Source: Nesterenkonia sandarakina (GTDB taxonomy: Bacteria; Actinomycetota; Actinomycetes; Actinomycetales; Micrococcaceae). Taken from it: a stretch of 64,000 bases of DNA. A program made the translations under genes and the position numbers. The notes below the pieces were generated by a model that worked only from the letters and a program-made list of their open reading frames with translations, was not told the origin of the DNA and did not search any database. The stretch's first letter is position 1, and each line of letters starts with the position of its first letter. Shown piece after piece: positions 28,265-36,451 of this stretch. The stretch covers positions 2,542,001 to 2,606,000 of the forward strand of contig NZ_JACCFQ010000001.1 of the NCBI RefSeq assembly GCF_013410215.1, written 5' to 3'.

Positions 28265-29008
28265 ATGGGGCTGGGGCTGAGAATGCGGCGGGGGCTGCGT
28301 CTGCGTGATGTCTCTGTGGACCGCGACCGGGTTCGGCAGCTGGGATGCGTGGGGCTCACAGTGGGGGGCATCCTCGCGGCCTCTGCCGGGGACTACGGAT
28401 CTGCCGAAGCGACCGATAATCCCCTGATTCCGGCCGACGCGGCCTTTGGGATCTGGCTGCCGATCTATGCCGGCTGCCTGGGCTATGCCGCCTATCAGGC
28501 TGTTCCCTCCCAGGCCCGGCGCAGTGTGCACCGGCGGATCGGTGTGCCGTTATCGCTCTGCGCAGGACTGACTGGGACCTGGGTCTGGCTGCAGGAGCCC
28601 CCGCTGCTGCAGCTCCCGGCGATCGCGGCCACGCTGTGGGCTGGTGGCGTGGCCTACCGTCGGGCCGTGCCGATCGTGGAGAGCCCGGCGGATCGGTGGC
28701 TGATCGCCGCCCCTGCTGGCCTCTTGCTGGGCTGGCTGACTCTGGCCGCGGTCGTGGCGAGCACTGAGGTCGCCGCGGCGAGCGGGCTCAGAGCGCCGGC
28801 GCCGAATACGCTGAGCCTCGCGGCCATTTCCGCACTCGCGGTGCTCGGCGCTCGGTCCCGCCGCCACGCACCCGCGCCCCAGACCTACGCCGCGGCACTT
28901 GCCTGGGGGCTGCTCGGGATCGCCGCCGAATCCAGGACGCGCAGCCCGCTGCGGGCACTGACCGCGGCGGCCGGCGCAGCGGGGATTCTGGGGATCCGGC
29001 GGAGTTGA
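28265..29008 (+). CDS. multi-pass membrane protein, TspO/MBR-like
   Basis: A 247-residue membrane protein with about six hydrophobic helices. The segment DAAFGIWLPIYAGCLGYAAYQ resembles the FSIWxxIY signature of tryptophan-rich sensory (TspO/MBR)-like proteins, and the later TGTWVWLQEPPLL and FGLL-like helices fit that fold loosely. True TspO proteins are about 160 aa and richer in Trp, so this is a distant or extended member at best. TspO proteins bind porphyrins or other hydrophobic ligands; no such claim can be made here. The gene is monocistronic, 132 bp after sepH, with its own leaderless promoter. Confidence 0.6.
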   Translation: MGLGLRMRRGLRLRDVSVDRDRVRQLGCVGLTVGGILAASAGDYGSAEATDNPLIPADAAFGIWLPIYAGCLGYAAYQAVPSQARRSVHRRIGVPLSLCAGLTGTWVWLQEPPLLQLPAIAATLWAGGVAYRRAVPIVESPADRWLIAAPAGLLLGWLTLAAVVASTEVAAASGLRAPAPNTLSLAAISALAVLGARSRRHAPAPQTYAAALAWGLLGIAAESRTRSPLRALTAAAGAAGILGIRRS

Positions 29009-29106
29009 GTGGTCGGATGGCTTTTCCGAGATCCCCACGCGATCTGCAGCGGCGGCCATCTGGGCGCGTCGATTCCCAGCTGTCCTCGCCACAGCGACCC
29101 CCTCCG

Positions 29107-29499
29107 CTACCGAGCTGCCCCGGGCAAATAGGACCCGAAGCTCCATTCGCGGCCCCCAGGGCCTAGGACCCGGGCACGTTGAGTGCCCCACTCGGTCTCC
29201 TCCGGAGCCAGGACTGACGAGGCTCCGGCGTCGATGGCGGCGGCGTAGCGCTCGGCCACGTCATCGAGCGCGAGGTACAGCCCAACCCCTGTCGAGCGCG
29301 CTATCAGCGGGGGCGTCAGGTAATCCGCGTCATTGCTGGCCAGCATCACCACCGCCTCGCCGAACCCCAGCTCGGCGTGGACCACCCTGCCAGCAGGGTC
29401 ATCGTGACGGGCCAGCACTCGGAAACCGATCGCCTGCAGCCAGTCGATGACGCCGGCGGGATCGGCATAGCTCAGATACGGCACGAGCACTGCGGCCAT
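29107..29499 (-). CDS. VOC (glyoxalase/bleomycin-resistance fold) family protein
   Basis: A 130-aa protein with the vicinal oxygen chelate fold. Visible are LVPYLSYADPAGVIDWLQAIGF at the N-terminus (beta-alpha unit), VVHAELGFGEAVVMLAS, GVGLYLALDDVAERYAAAIDAGA, and GTQRARVLGPGGREWSFGSY. Potential metal ligands are incomplete compared with glyoxalase I, which resembles the many PhnB-like or resistance-type VOC proteins. I start at the second ATG because TAGAGT lies exactly six bases before it; the first ATG (29505) directly abuts that hexamer. Substrate unknown. Confidence 0.78.
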   Translation of the reverse strand: MAAVLVPYLSYADPAGVIDWLQAIGFRVLARHDDPAGRVVHAELGFGEAVVMLASNDADYLTPPLIARSTGVGLYLALDDVAERYAAAIDAGASSVLAPEETEWGTQRARVLGPGGREWSFGSYLPGAAR

Positions 29500-29505
29500 G
29501 TACAT

Positions 29506-29511
29506 ACTCTA
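29506..29511 (-). promoter_or_regulatory. -10 hexamer for leaderless VOC gene
   Basis: TAGAGT is six bases upstream of ATG 29499. The alternative ATG at 29505 immediately follows the hexamer, too close to the expected transcript start. Confidence 0.5.
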
Positions 29512-29545
29512 AGGACCCCGGTGGGGCAGGTCGAGGCTCGGTCTG

Positions 29546-30745
29546 CTAGCCGCCCAGACGCAGCAGCGGCACCCGGCGCTCAGCCTCGGTGAGCGAGCCG
29601 TGCTGGCCGATCATGTCCATCGGGGACAGTCCGACCCGGTCGCAGTGGTAGAGCGCGATGTCGCTGTGCGTGGCCACCAGCACGTCTCCGATCCGCGCTG
29701 AGACCCGGTCATCGACGGGCCCGAACCAGCCCGCGGTGCGGGCCTGTTCGCGGGTGAGCACCCAGGCACGGTCCCCGTATTCCTGCTCCCAGGCGGCGGC
29801 GATGCTCGCTGGCTCGGCGCCGGGCTCTGCGTAGAGCTGCACCAGTCGCGGCTCACCCCCGGTGTGCCGGACGCCCTCGAGGAGCTGCGCCTGGGCGGAG
29901 TAGTCCAGCCGGTTCTCCGGTGTGATGTCGACCATGCCGTGGTCTGCGGTCAGCAGCACCGAGACCTGATCCCCGTAGGCGCGGCGCAGCCCGGCGGTGA
30001 AACGCTCCGCCTCCGCGTCGAGGGTCTCCAGCATCTGCAGCCACTGCGGGGAGTCCACGCCGTAGCGGTGTCCGGTCTTGTCCAGCTCGTCCACGTAGAG
30101 GTACACCAGCTGGCGTGGCGCCGGCCCCTGCCGGAGCGCGCCACGGGCCGGGCGCTGCTGCTGGATCCACTCGGCGGTGAGGGCGAAGCGGGCATCCATC
30201 CTGGCGGCTCCGCGGAAGTCACCGCCGCGCAGCACCGCCTGGGTGAGTCCGGAGTCCACGAACTTCGGCCGGGAGGCGGTGAGGACCTCTGTTCCGGCCT
30301 CGACGGCGCGCTGCAGCACCGAGGGATGCGGCTGCCACTGCTCGGGGTCGACCTCGGGGTCCCAGCCGCCGAGCATGTTCACGATCCGGTCCAGCTCCGG
30401 GGAGAGGATGTCGTAGCCGACCAGTCCGTGCTCCCCGGGGGTGGTGCCGGTGCCCAGCGAGGCCAGGGAGGCCGCCGTCGTCGTCGGCACCCCGACGTCG
30501 AGGGTCCGCGCGCTGGAGCTGCGCCAGGCGGAGGCGAGGAAGCGCGCGTGGCCGGAGTAGCGGGCCAGCAGCGCATCTCCGAGCCCGTCGACCATCAGCA
30601 CCACCGTGGTGACGGCCTCGGGCAGCTCCAGCCGGTTCTGGAAGCCGCTGAGGCCCAGCGAGGCGGCGGCGGAGCTCAGCACGTGACGCAGGTGGGCGCC
30701 GTCGTAGTCCGGAGCCGGCGGCAGCGGGCGGGAGTTCGGGGTCAT
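29546..30745 (-). CDS. alkaline phosphatase superfamily protein (nucleotide pyrophosphatase/phosphodiesterase type)
   Basis: A 399-residue metal-dependent phosphohydrolase of the type I phosphodiesterase/nucleotide pyrophosphatase group. The first metal site is in VVLMVDGLGDALL, the nucleophile threonine in VPTTTAASLASLGTGTTPGEHG, and the remaining metal ligands are in YVDELDKTGHRYG and LTADHGMVDI. There is no signal peptide, so it probably acts in the cytoplasm. It lies 13 bp after the DUF5998 gene on the same strand; this pairing recurs in actinobacteria as far as I recall. The substrate is not determinable. Confidence 0.87.
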   Translation of the reverse strand: MTPNSRPLPPAPDYDGAHLRHVLSSAAASLGLSGFQNRLELPEAVTTVVLMVDGLGDALLARYSGHARFLASAWRSSSARTLDVGVPTTTAASLASLGTGTTPGEHGLVGYDILSPELDRIVNMLGGWDPEVDPEQWQPHPSVLQRAVEAGTEVLTASRPKFVDSGLTQAVLRGGDFRGAARMDARFALTAEWIQQQRPARGALRQGPAPRQLVYLYVDELDKTGHRYGVDSPQWLQMLETLDAEAERFTAGLRRAYGDQVSVLLTADHGMVDITPENRLDYSAQAQLLEGVRHTGGEPRLVQLYAEPGAEPASIAAAWEQEYGDRAWVLTREQARTAGWFGPVDDRVSARIGDVLVATHSDIALYHCDRVGLSPMDMIGQHGSLTEAERRVPLLRLGG

Positions 30746-30758
30746 CTCGGCCAGCGGT

Positions 30759-31418
30759 TCAGCGCACGTGCCGGATGCAGGCCCGGCGCAGCGCGCGGAC
30801 GAACCCGCGGGCCTCGTCCACGGCGGTGTCGCCCTCGGCGGTGGCCGCGATCCGCAGCGCGATGTCCTCGGGCACCCAGTTCCCGGTGTCCCCGTGATCG
30901 GCTACGCATTCCGGGTTCCCGCATTCGGCCGGGTAGGTGTCGAAACGGGCACCCCCGGTCCAGGTCAGGTTCAGCGACACCTCGGCCAGTGACCTCTCCG
31001 GGGTGAAGTCCTCCGGGGTCCGGTGCACCTCGGAGAGGATCAGCGAGCGGATCCGACTCACCGGGACCACCTCGGTGGAGATCCGCGCCACGGTGTCGGC
31101 TCGGCGCGGGTGCGGGGAGTCGCCGTGGCCGAAGCCTGGCCCGTCGTCGGCCTCGAGGTCATGGTCATCGAGGTGCGCGACCACGACGATGTCATCGGCC
31201 AGGGCCAGCACGGTGATGTGCCGGTGGACCTCCTCCATGTCGAAGTGGGTGTCCACGTGCACGATCTGATGACTTGCCTCACGCTCGTCGAGCGCCTCAT
31301 TCAGGGTGTGCAGCACCAGGGAGGGGTAGAAGCCCCCGCGCTCGACTGCATCCTTCAGGCTGGAGGTGGGGGCGGGGCCTCGTCGGTGCTCCCCGGGCCC
31401 ATGCTGGCTGAACGTCAT
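30759..31418 (-). CDS. DUF5998 family protein
   Basis: A 219-aa soluble protein of the actinobacterial DUF5998 family, function unknown. Conserved-looking segments are LKDAVERGGFYPSLVLHTL, the DTHFDMEEVHRHITVLALADD strand-helix part, VPVSRIRSLILSEV, and CGNPECVADHGDTG with two cysteines and a histidine. ATG 31418 is chosen because TAGCAT lies seven bases upstream; an alternative ATG at 31427 overlaps that hexamer. The phosphodiesterase gene follows after 13 bp. It is divergent from oleA, with only 62 bp between the start codons. Confidence 0.82.
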   Translation of the reverse strand: MTFSQHGPGEHRRGPAPTSSLKDAVERGGFYPSLVLHTLNEALDEREASHQIVHVDTHFDMEEVHRHITVLALADDIVVVAHLDDHDLEADDGPGFGHGDSPHPRRADTVARISTEVVPVSRIRSLILSEVHRTPEDFTPERSLAEVSLNLTWTGGARFDTYPAECGNPECVADHGDTGNWVPEDIALRIAATAEGDTAVDEARGFVRALRRACIRHVR

Positions 31419-31425
31419 GGATTCC

Positions 31426-31431
31426 ATGCTA
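31426..31431 (-). promoter_or_regulatory. -10 hexamer for leaderless DUF5998 gene
   Basis: TAGCAT is seven bases before ATG 31418. It overlaps the alternative start at 31427 and so decides between them. Confidence 0.45.
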
Positions 31432-31444
31432 TCCGGTGGCGGGA

Positions 31445-31474
31445 TTAGCAGGTGCGCTCCACATACGGGATACT
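31445..31474 (+). promoter_or_regulatory. candidate leaderless promoter of the ole operon
   Basis: TTAGCA at 31445-31450 (-35, four of six consensus bases) and GATACT at 31469-31474 (-10, four of six) are separated by 18 bp. The -10 lies six bases before the oleA GTG, the same spacing as at twelve other genes in this window, and no Shine-Dalgarno is present. Confidence 0.45.
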
Positions 31475-31480
31475 TGTCCG

Positions 31481-32509
31481 GTGCCAGGAAACGCGACTTT
31501 TCACCACCGCAACGCCGCCCTCCTCTCCGTGACGGAGGTGCAGGCCCCGGAGGTCCTCACGTCAAAGGATCTGGACCGGCGTCTGGCGGATGCGCTCAAA
31601 CGTCTGAAGCTGCCCACCGGGCTGCTGCACCGAGTGGCCGGGGTGAAGGCCCGGCGCAACTGGTCTAGACCAGGCGACGTCCGCGCCGGGACCGTGGAGG
31701 CCGGGCGCCGAGCCCTCGCCGCCGCCGGGATCGCAGCCGAAGACGTCTCGATGATGATCAACACCTCGGTCTCCCGGGAACACCTGGAGCCCTCGGTCGC
31801 CGTCGGGGTCCACCACGACCTCGGGCTTCCCAGCTCCGCGATGAACTTCGACATCACCAACGCCTGTCTGGGCTTCGTCAACGCGATCACCCTGGCCAGC
31901 TCGATGATCGACGCCGGACAGGCGAAATACGTGCTGATCGTCAACGGTGAGGACGCCAAGAAGGTCCAGGACGCCACCGTGGAGCGGATCAACTCGCTGG
32001 AGAAGATGGCCTCCCGGGACGACTTCATGGCCGAGTTCGCCTCGCTCACCCTGGGCTGCGGCGCCGCCGCGGCGGTGATCGGTCCCGCCGATGAGCACCC
32101 GGAGGGCCACCGGATCGTCGGTGGAGTCACCCGGGCCGCGACCCAGCACCACGGGCTCTGCGTGGGTGACCACAACGGCATGTTCACCGACGCCCGCGGG
32201 CTGCTCGACGGCGGCCTGGAGCTGGTCATGGACGCCTTCAACGACGCCCGCGAGCACTTCGACTGGGACTCCATGGACTCCTACATCACCCACCAGGTCT
32301 CTCAGCTGCACACCTCCTCGATCGTGAAGGCCGCGAAGCTGGACAAGAAGCGGGTCCCGGTGACCTACCCGGAGCTGGGCAATGTGGGGCCGGCCTCGCT
32401 GCCGATCACGCTGGCCCGGGAGTCCGACCGGCTGCAGCCCGGCGACCGAGTGCTCTGCATGGGGGTCGGATCAGGACTGAACACCGCGATGCTGGAGATC
32501 CAATGGTGA
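31481..32509 (+). CDS. oleA: OleA, acyl-CoA head-to-head condensing enzyme
   Basis: OleA is a thiolase-fold enzyme that joins two fatty acyl-CoAs by non-decarboxylative Claisen condensation into a 2-alkyl-3-ketoacid, the first step of long-chain olefin synthesis. The 342-aa chain resembles KAS III. It has C129 in ITNACLGFVNA as nucleophile, an REHLEPSVA segment whose E103 corresponds to the catalytic base typical of OleA, and the C-terminal GVGSGLNTAMLEIQW. It opens with MPGNATFHHRNAALLSV, as in Micrococcus homologues. The GTG start is supported by the leaderless -10. Its stop overlaps the oleBC start by seven bases. Confidence 0.93.
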   Translation: MPGNATFHHRNAALLSVTEVQAPEVLTSKDLDRRLADALKRLKLPTGLLHRVAGVKARRNWSRPGDVRAGTVEAGRRALAAAGIAAEDVSMMINTSVSREHLEPSVAVGVHHDLGLPSSAMNFDITNACLGFVNAITLASSMIDAGQAKYVLIVNGEDAKKVQDATVERINSLEKMASRDDFMAEFASLTLGCGAAAAVIGPADEHPEGHRIVGGVTRAATQHHGLCVGDHNGMFTDARGLLDGGLELVMDAFNDAREHFDWDSMDSYITHQVSQLHTSSIVKAAKLDKKRVPVTYPELGNVGPASLPITLARESDRLQPGDRVLCMGVGSGLNTAMLEIQW

Positions 32510-35280
32510 ACCTGCGCCCACGCTTCACACCGGTCCCCGCGGCCCCCGCCCGGCTCCCCCGCGAGCACGCCCCCGGGGCCAGCTTCCCCGACCTGGACCC
32601 GGCCTGGTCCCGGCTGGTCACCGCGAAGACCGACGACGGCGCCCGGACCTTCCACGTGCTGGACACCGGCCCGGCGCTGGCCGCCCGCGGGATCACGCCC
32701 ACCGGCACGATCCTGGCCGTGCACGGGAACCCCACCTGGTCCTACCTGTGGCGGAACGTGATCGCCGGGTCCCTGGAACGCGCCCGCAGCGGCGACGCCT
32801 GGCGGGTGATCGCTCCGGACCAGCTGGACATGGGATTCTCCGACCGGCTCTCCCACCCGGTCCCGCCGGCCCCCGATGCGCCCAGCTACCGCCGACTCTC
32901 GCAGCGGCTGGGAGACCTCGACGCGCTGATGGACGCCCTGGACGTGGACACCGGCTCCCGTCTGGTCACCCTGGGACACGACTGGGGCGGAATCATCTCC
33001 CTGGGCTGGGCGGTGCGCCAGCGCGGCCAGGTGGATGCCGCCATCACGCTGAACACCGCCGTGCACCATCCCACCGAGGATCAGGTCCCAGCGGCGCTGC
33101 GCGCGGCGATGGCCCCCGCGGTGCTGCCCGCGGCCACGCTGGCCAGCGAGGGGTTCCTCACCGTGACCCTGGGGCTGGCGGAGAACGCATTGTCCCCGGA
33201 GGTCCGTGAGGCCTACCGGGCGCCCTACACCACACGCAACGGACGCGGCGGCATCGGCGGCTTCGTCGCCGACATCCCCGCCGAGACCAGCCACGTCTCG
33301 CGCCCGGCACTGGACGAGGTCGCTTCGGGCCTGCGCGAATGGAACAAGCCCACGCTGCTGCTCTGGGGACCCAAGGACCCGGTGTTCCAAGACCGCTACC
33401 TCGCTGACCTGCAGTCCCGTGTCCCGCACGCCGACCTGCACCGCTTCGAAGGCACCGGGCACATGCTCGCCGAGGACCGCGATCTGAGCACGCCGATCTT
33501 CACCTGGCTCGATGACCAGTTCGGCGCCGGAGCAACCCGCTCCCGGCTGAGATCCCCCGCACCGGCCGGGGACGTCCTGGGACTCCACGAGCGGCTCACC
33601 GAGCTGGCCCGCACCGAGCGCCGGCAGGACCCCGCCGTGGTGGACATGACCGCAGAGCCAGAGGCCTGGAGCAGCGCCGAGGACGCCGCCACCGGCGACC
33701 GCGCGCTGAGCTGGGCCGAGCTCGACGTCCAGGTGGACGCGCTGGCCGCAGGCCTGAGCGCCACCGGAGTCCGGCCCGGCGATCGGGTCTCGCTGCTGGT
33801 CCAGCCCGGCGCCTCGCTGACCGTGATCCTCTACGCCTGCCTGCGCCTGGGCGCGGTGGCGGTCGTCGCCGACGCCGGACTCGGAGTCCGCGGGATGACC
33901 CGCGCGGTCCGTGCGGCACGCCCAGACTGGGTGATCGGGGCGCTGCCGGGACTCACCCTGGCCCGCAGCCTGGGCTGGCCCGGGAAGCGGATCAGCACCC
34001 AGCGGCTCTCCGCCCGGCGCGCCGGGCTGCTCGGCACCGTGGCCTCGGTGGATGCGCTGCTGGACCGCTATGAAGGTGCCGCCCCGGATCAGGTGGACCT
34101 CCCCGCCGCGGAGGACCCGGCGGCGATCCTGTTCACCTCCGGCTCCACCGGGCCGGCCAAGGGCGTGATGTACACCCACGGACGGCTCGGCGCGCTGGTC
34201 GCGCTGCTCATCGAGCAGTTCGACATTCGCCCCGGGGCCTCGCTGATCGCCGGCTTCGCGCCGTTCGCGCTGCTGGGACCGGCCATCGGCGCCACCTCGG
34301 TGACCCCGGACATGTCCGTGACCCGCCCGGCCACGCTCACCGCCCAGGCCGTGGCGGACGCCGCCCTGGCCGGGGAAGCCACCATGTTCTTCGGCTCCCC
34401 AGCGGCGCTGCGCAACGTCGTGGCCACCGCACCGGCGCTCAGCGCGCTGCAGCGCCGCGGACTCTCCGGGATCACACTCGTGCTCTCCGCCGGAGCCCCG
34501 GTGCACCCGGACCTGCTCAACGCGGTCCAGGAGATCTTCCCCCACGCGGAGATCCACACTCCCTACGGCATGACCGAGGGTCTGCTGCAGGCCGACATCG
34601 AGCGCCAACAGGTGCTCGACGCGGTCGCCACCGATCAGTCGGGGGTCTGCGTGGGCACTCCGGTCGCCGGCGTCCGGTTCGCGCTGGCCCCGCTGGACGG
34701 GCTGGGACGCCCCTCCGAGGAGCTGCAGGAGCCCGGCGAGGCTGTGGGCGTGCTCGGCGAGATCGTCGTCTCCGCAGCGCACCTGAAGGCCGGCTATGAC
34801 CGGCTCTGGCAGACCGAACGGGCCTCGAGACGCGATACCAAGGACGGGCTGATCTGGCACCGGACCAATGACATCGGACACTTCGACGCTGAGCACCGGC
34901 TCTGGATCGAGGGGCGGCTGCAGCATGTGCTCGCCACCCCCGACGGACCGCTGGGTCCGGGGTCCGTGGAGACCCCGGTCGACGCCCTCGAAGAAGTGGC
35001 CCGCAGCGCCGCGGTGCCGGTGGGTCCGCAGGGCACCCAGGCCGTCGTCGTGATCGTGGAGCCGGAGCCGGGGCGCAGCCTGCGCGCCGGGCGTTCACCG
35101 GTGGCCGAGATCAGCTTCGCCGCCCGGGTCCGTGAGGCTGCCGGGGAGGTGCCCGTGGCCGCCGTGCTGGTGCTCGATGAGCTGCCCACCGATGTCCGGC
35201 ACAACTCGAAGATCGACCGCACCGGGCTCGCGGCCTGGGCGGAGAAGGTCCTCGCCGGCGAAAAGGTCAAGGCACCATGA
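32503..35280 (+). CDS. oleBC: OleB-OleC fusion: beta-lactone decarboxylase and beta-lactone synthetase
   Basis: The 925-aa protein joins two olefin-pathway enzymes. Residues 1 to about 340 are an alpha/beta hydrolase of the haloalkane-dehalogenase type (OleB): HGNPTWSYLWR near 74, the nucleophile D160 in GHDWGG, and the C-terminal FEGTGHMLAED histidine. OleB decarboxylates beta-lactones to cis-olefins. From about 350 an AMP-ligase-like domain (OleC) follows, with the P-loop TSGSTGPAKG near 545 and YGMTEG near 688; OleC turns the beta-hydroxy acid into a beta-lactone using ATP. The fusion is known from Micrococcus and other actinobacteria. The start overlaps oleA (ATG 32503, or GTG 32506). The stop overlaps oleD as ATGA. 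Confidence 0.94.
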   Translation: MVNLRPRFTPVPAAPARLPREHAPGASFPDLDPAWSRLVTAKTDDGARTFHVLDTGPALAARGITPTGTILAVHGNPTWSYLWRNVIAGSLERARSGDAWRVIAPDQLDMGFSDRLSHPVPPAPDAPSYRRLSQRLGDLDALMDALDVDTGSRLVTLGHDWGGIISLGWAVRQRGQVDAAITLNTAVHHPTEDQVPAALRAAMAPAVLPAATLASEGFLTVTLGLAENALSPEVREAYRAPYTTRNGRGGIGGFVADIPAETSHVSRPALDEVASGLREWNKPTLLLWGPKDPVFQDRYLADLQSRVPHADLHRFEGTGHMLAEDRDLSTPIFTWLDDQFGAGATRSRLRSPAPAGDVLGLHERLTELARTERRQDPAVVDMTAEPEAWSSAEDAATGDRALSWAELDVQVDALAAGLSATGVRPGDRVSLLVQPGASLTVILYACLRLGAVAVVADAGLGVRGMTRAVRAARPDWVIGALPGLTLARSLGWPGKRISTQRLSARRAGLLGTVASVDALLDRYEGAAPDQVDLPAAEDPAAILFTSGSTGPAKGVMYTHGRLGALVALLIEQFDIRPGASLIAGFAPFALLGPAIGATSVTPDMSVTRPATLTAQAVADAALAGEATMFFGSPAALRNVVATAPALSALQRRGLSGITLVLSAGAPVHPDLLNAVQEIFPHAEIHTPYGMTEGLLQADIERQQVLDAVATDQSGVCVGTPVAGVRFALAPLDGLGRPSEELQEPGEAVGVLGEIVVSAAHLKAGYDRLWQTERASRRDTKDGLIWHRTNDIGHFDAEHRLWIEGRLQHVLATPDGPLGPGSVETPVDALEEVARSAAVPVGPQGTQAVVVIVEPEPGRSLRAGRSPVAEISFAARVREAAGEVPVAAVLVLDELPTDVRHNSKIDRTGLAAWAEKVLAGEKVKAP

Positions 35281-36296
35281 GCCGACTCATCGAAGCCGGC
35301 GCCAGCGTGCTGGTCACCGGAGCCTCCGGGCTGCTCGGTGGCAGTGTGGCCCAGCGGCTCAGCGACGAGGGCTACCAGGTCACGGTGCTCCAGCGCGGCG
35401 CCTCCGGGCTGACCGGGGTCCGCGAGGTGCGCGGCTCGCTGAGCGACCCCGATGCCGTCGCCCGCGCCGTCGCCGGCCAGGACGCCGTGATCCACATGGC
35501 CGCCAAGGTCTCGGTCTCGGGGCGGCATCAGGATTTCGTCGAGGTCAATGTGCACGGCACCCAGCGGCTGCTCGATGCCGCAGTGGATGCCGGGGTCACC
35601 GACTTCCTGCATGTCTCCTCCCCCTCGGTGGCTCACGCCGGGGCCTCACTCATCGGCGCCGGCGCCGGCCCGGCGGACCCGGAGCACGCCGTGGGCAGCT
35701 ACGCGCAGACCAAGGCCGCGGCCGAGCTGATCGCCGAAGCCCGCGGAGCCAGGGACCTCAACGTGCTGATCCTGCGTCCGCACCTGGTCTGGGGGCCCGG
35801 GGACGGGCAGCTGACCCGGCGGATCATCGACCGTGCCCGCTCCGGACGGATGCCGATCCTCGGCTCCGGGGCCGCGCTGGTGGACACGCTCTACATCGAG
35901 AACGCGGTGGACGCGTTCCTGGCCGGACTGCGCCGGCTCCCGCAGATCGCCGGACAGCGGCTGGTGCTCACCAACGGTGAGCCGCGCCCGATCGGTGAGC
36001 TGATCACCGGGATCGCTGCCGCAGGCGGGGCCCCGGCGCCGCGGCTGCGGCTGGCCCCGGGGCTCGCCAAGGGGCTGGGCGCCGTCGTCGAACGCGCCTG
36101 GGCGCTCAGCGAGAAGCTCGCCGGCCCGCGCGCCGATGAGCCCCCGATGACGCAGTTCCTGGCCGAGCAGCTCTCCACGGCGCACTGGTTCGACCAGCGC
36201 GCCACCCAGCAGGCCCTGGACTGGATCCCGCGGATCAGCATGGACCAGGGACTCACCCTGCTGCGCGACCACATCCGCAGCACCGGCAAGGTCTGA
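35277..36296 (+). CDS. oleD: OleD, NAD(P)H-dependent 2-alkyl-3-ketoalkanoate reductase
   Basis: OleD reduces the OleA product to the 2-alkyl-3-hydroxy acid that OleC cyclises. The 339-residue protein is an extended SDR of the 3-beta-HSD type. It has the Rossmann motif TGASGLLGG at 14-22, the downstream VIHMAAKV, the catalytic pair Y142-x3-K146 in SYAQTKAAAE, and LRPHLVWGPGDGQL near 165. Its ATG overlaps the oleBC stop. It ends the operon; 24 bp later a 24-bp perfect palindrome begins, which could also terminate the ole transcript. Confidence 0.92.
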   Translation: MSRLIEAGASVLVTGASGLLGGSVAQRLSDEGYQVTVLQRGASGLTGVREVRGSLSDPDAVARAVAGQDAVIHMAAKVSVSGRHQDFVEVNVHGTQRLLDAAVDAGVTDFLHVSSPSVAHAGASLIGAGAGPADPEHAVGSYAQTKAAAELIAEARGARDLNVLILRPHLVWGPGDGQLTRRIIDRARSGRMPILGSGAALVDTLYIENAVDAFLAGLRRLPQIAGQRLVLTNGEPRPIGELITGIAAAGGAPAPRLRLAPGLAKGLGAVVERAWALSEKLAGPRADEPPMTQFLAEQLSTAHWFDQRATQQALDWIPRISMDQGLTLLRDHIRSTGKV

Positions 36297-36320
36297 CCCT
36301 CCCCTCCCCTCCCCTTCCCT

Positions 36321-36380
36321 TCCTGGGCAGTTGAGTTCTCCGGCACCTACGGTGCTGCCGGAGAACTCAACTGCCCAGGA
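36321..36380. repeat. large palindrome IR-1 (24-bp perfect arms) at the left end of the nuclease-like cassette
   Basis: The 24 bases at 36321-36344 pair without mismatch with 36357-36380 around a 12-nt centre that itself can fold (CACC/GGTG). The core GTTGAGTTCTCCGG recurs, inverted and diverged, in the palindrome at 37722-37769. A pyrimidine tract (ccctcccctccccttccctt type) lies to its left and a run of eight G to its right. It may terminate oleD transcription, but the perfect arms and the related second copy suggest a repeat family or mobile-element end. Confidence 0.8.
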
Positions 36381-36451
36381 TGGGGGGGGCGGTTCTGCAC
36401 AGTTCCGCGGTCTCGCTGTGCGTCCGGTCTGTCCGTCGGCACTGTGGAGGC

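Noticed and set aside
32365-34926. 853-codon minus-strand open frame over oleBC
   Set aside because: Antisense shadow with Gly/Gln/His-rich sequence and no family features.
36321-36380. IR-1 read only as an oleD terminator
   Set aside because: A 24-bp perfect stem without a T-run, with a related inverted copy 1.4 kb away, is more than a standard terminator, although a termination role is not excluded.
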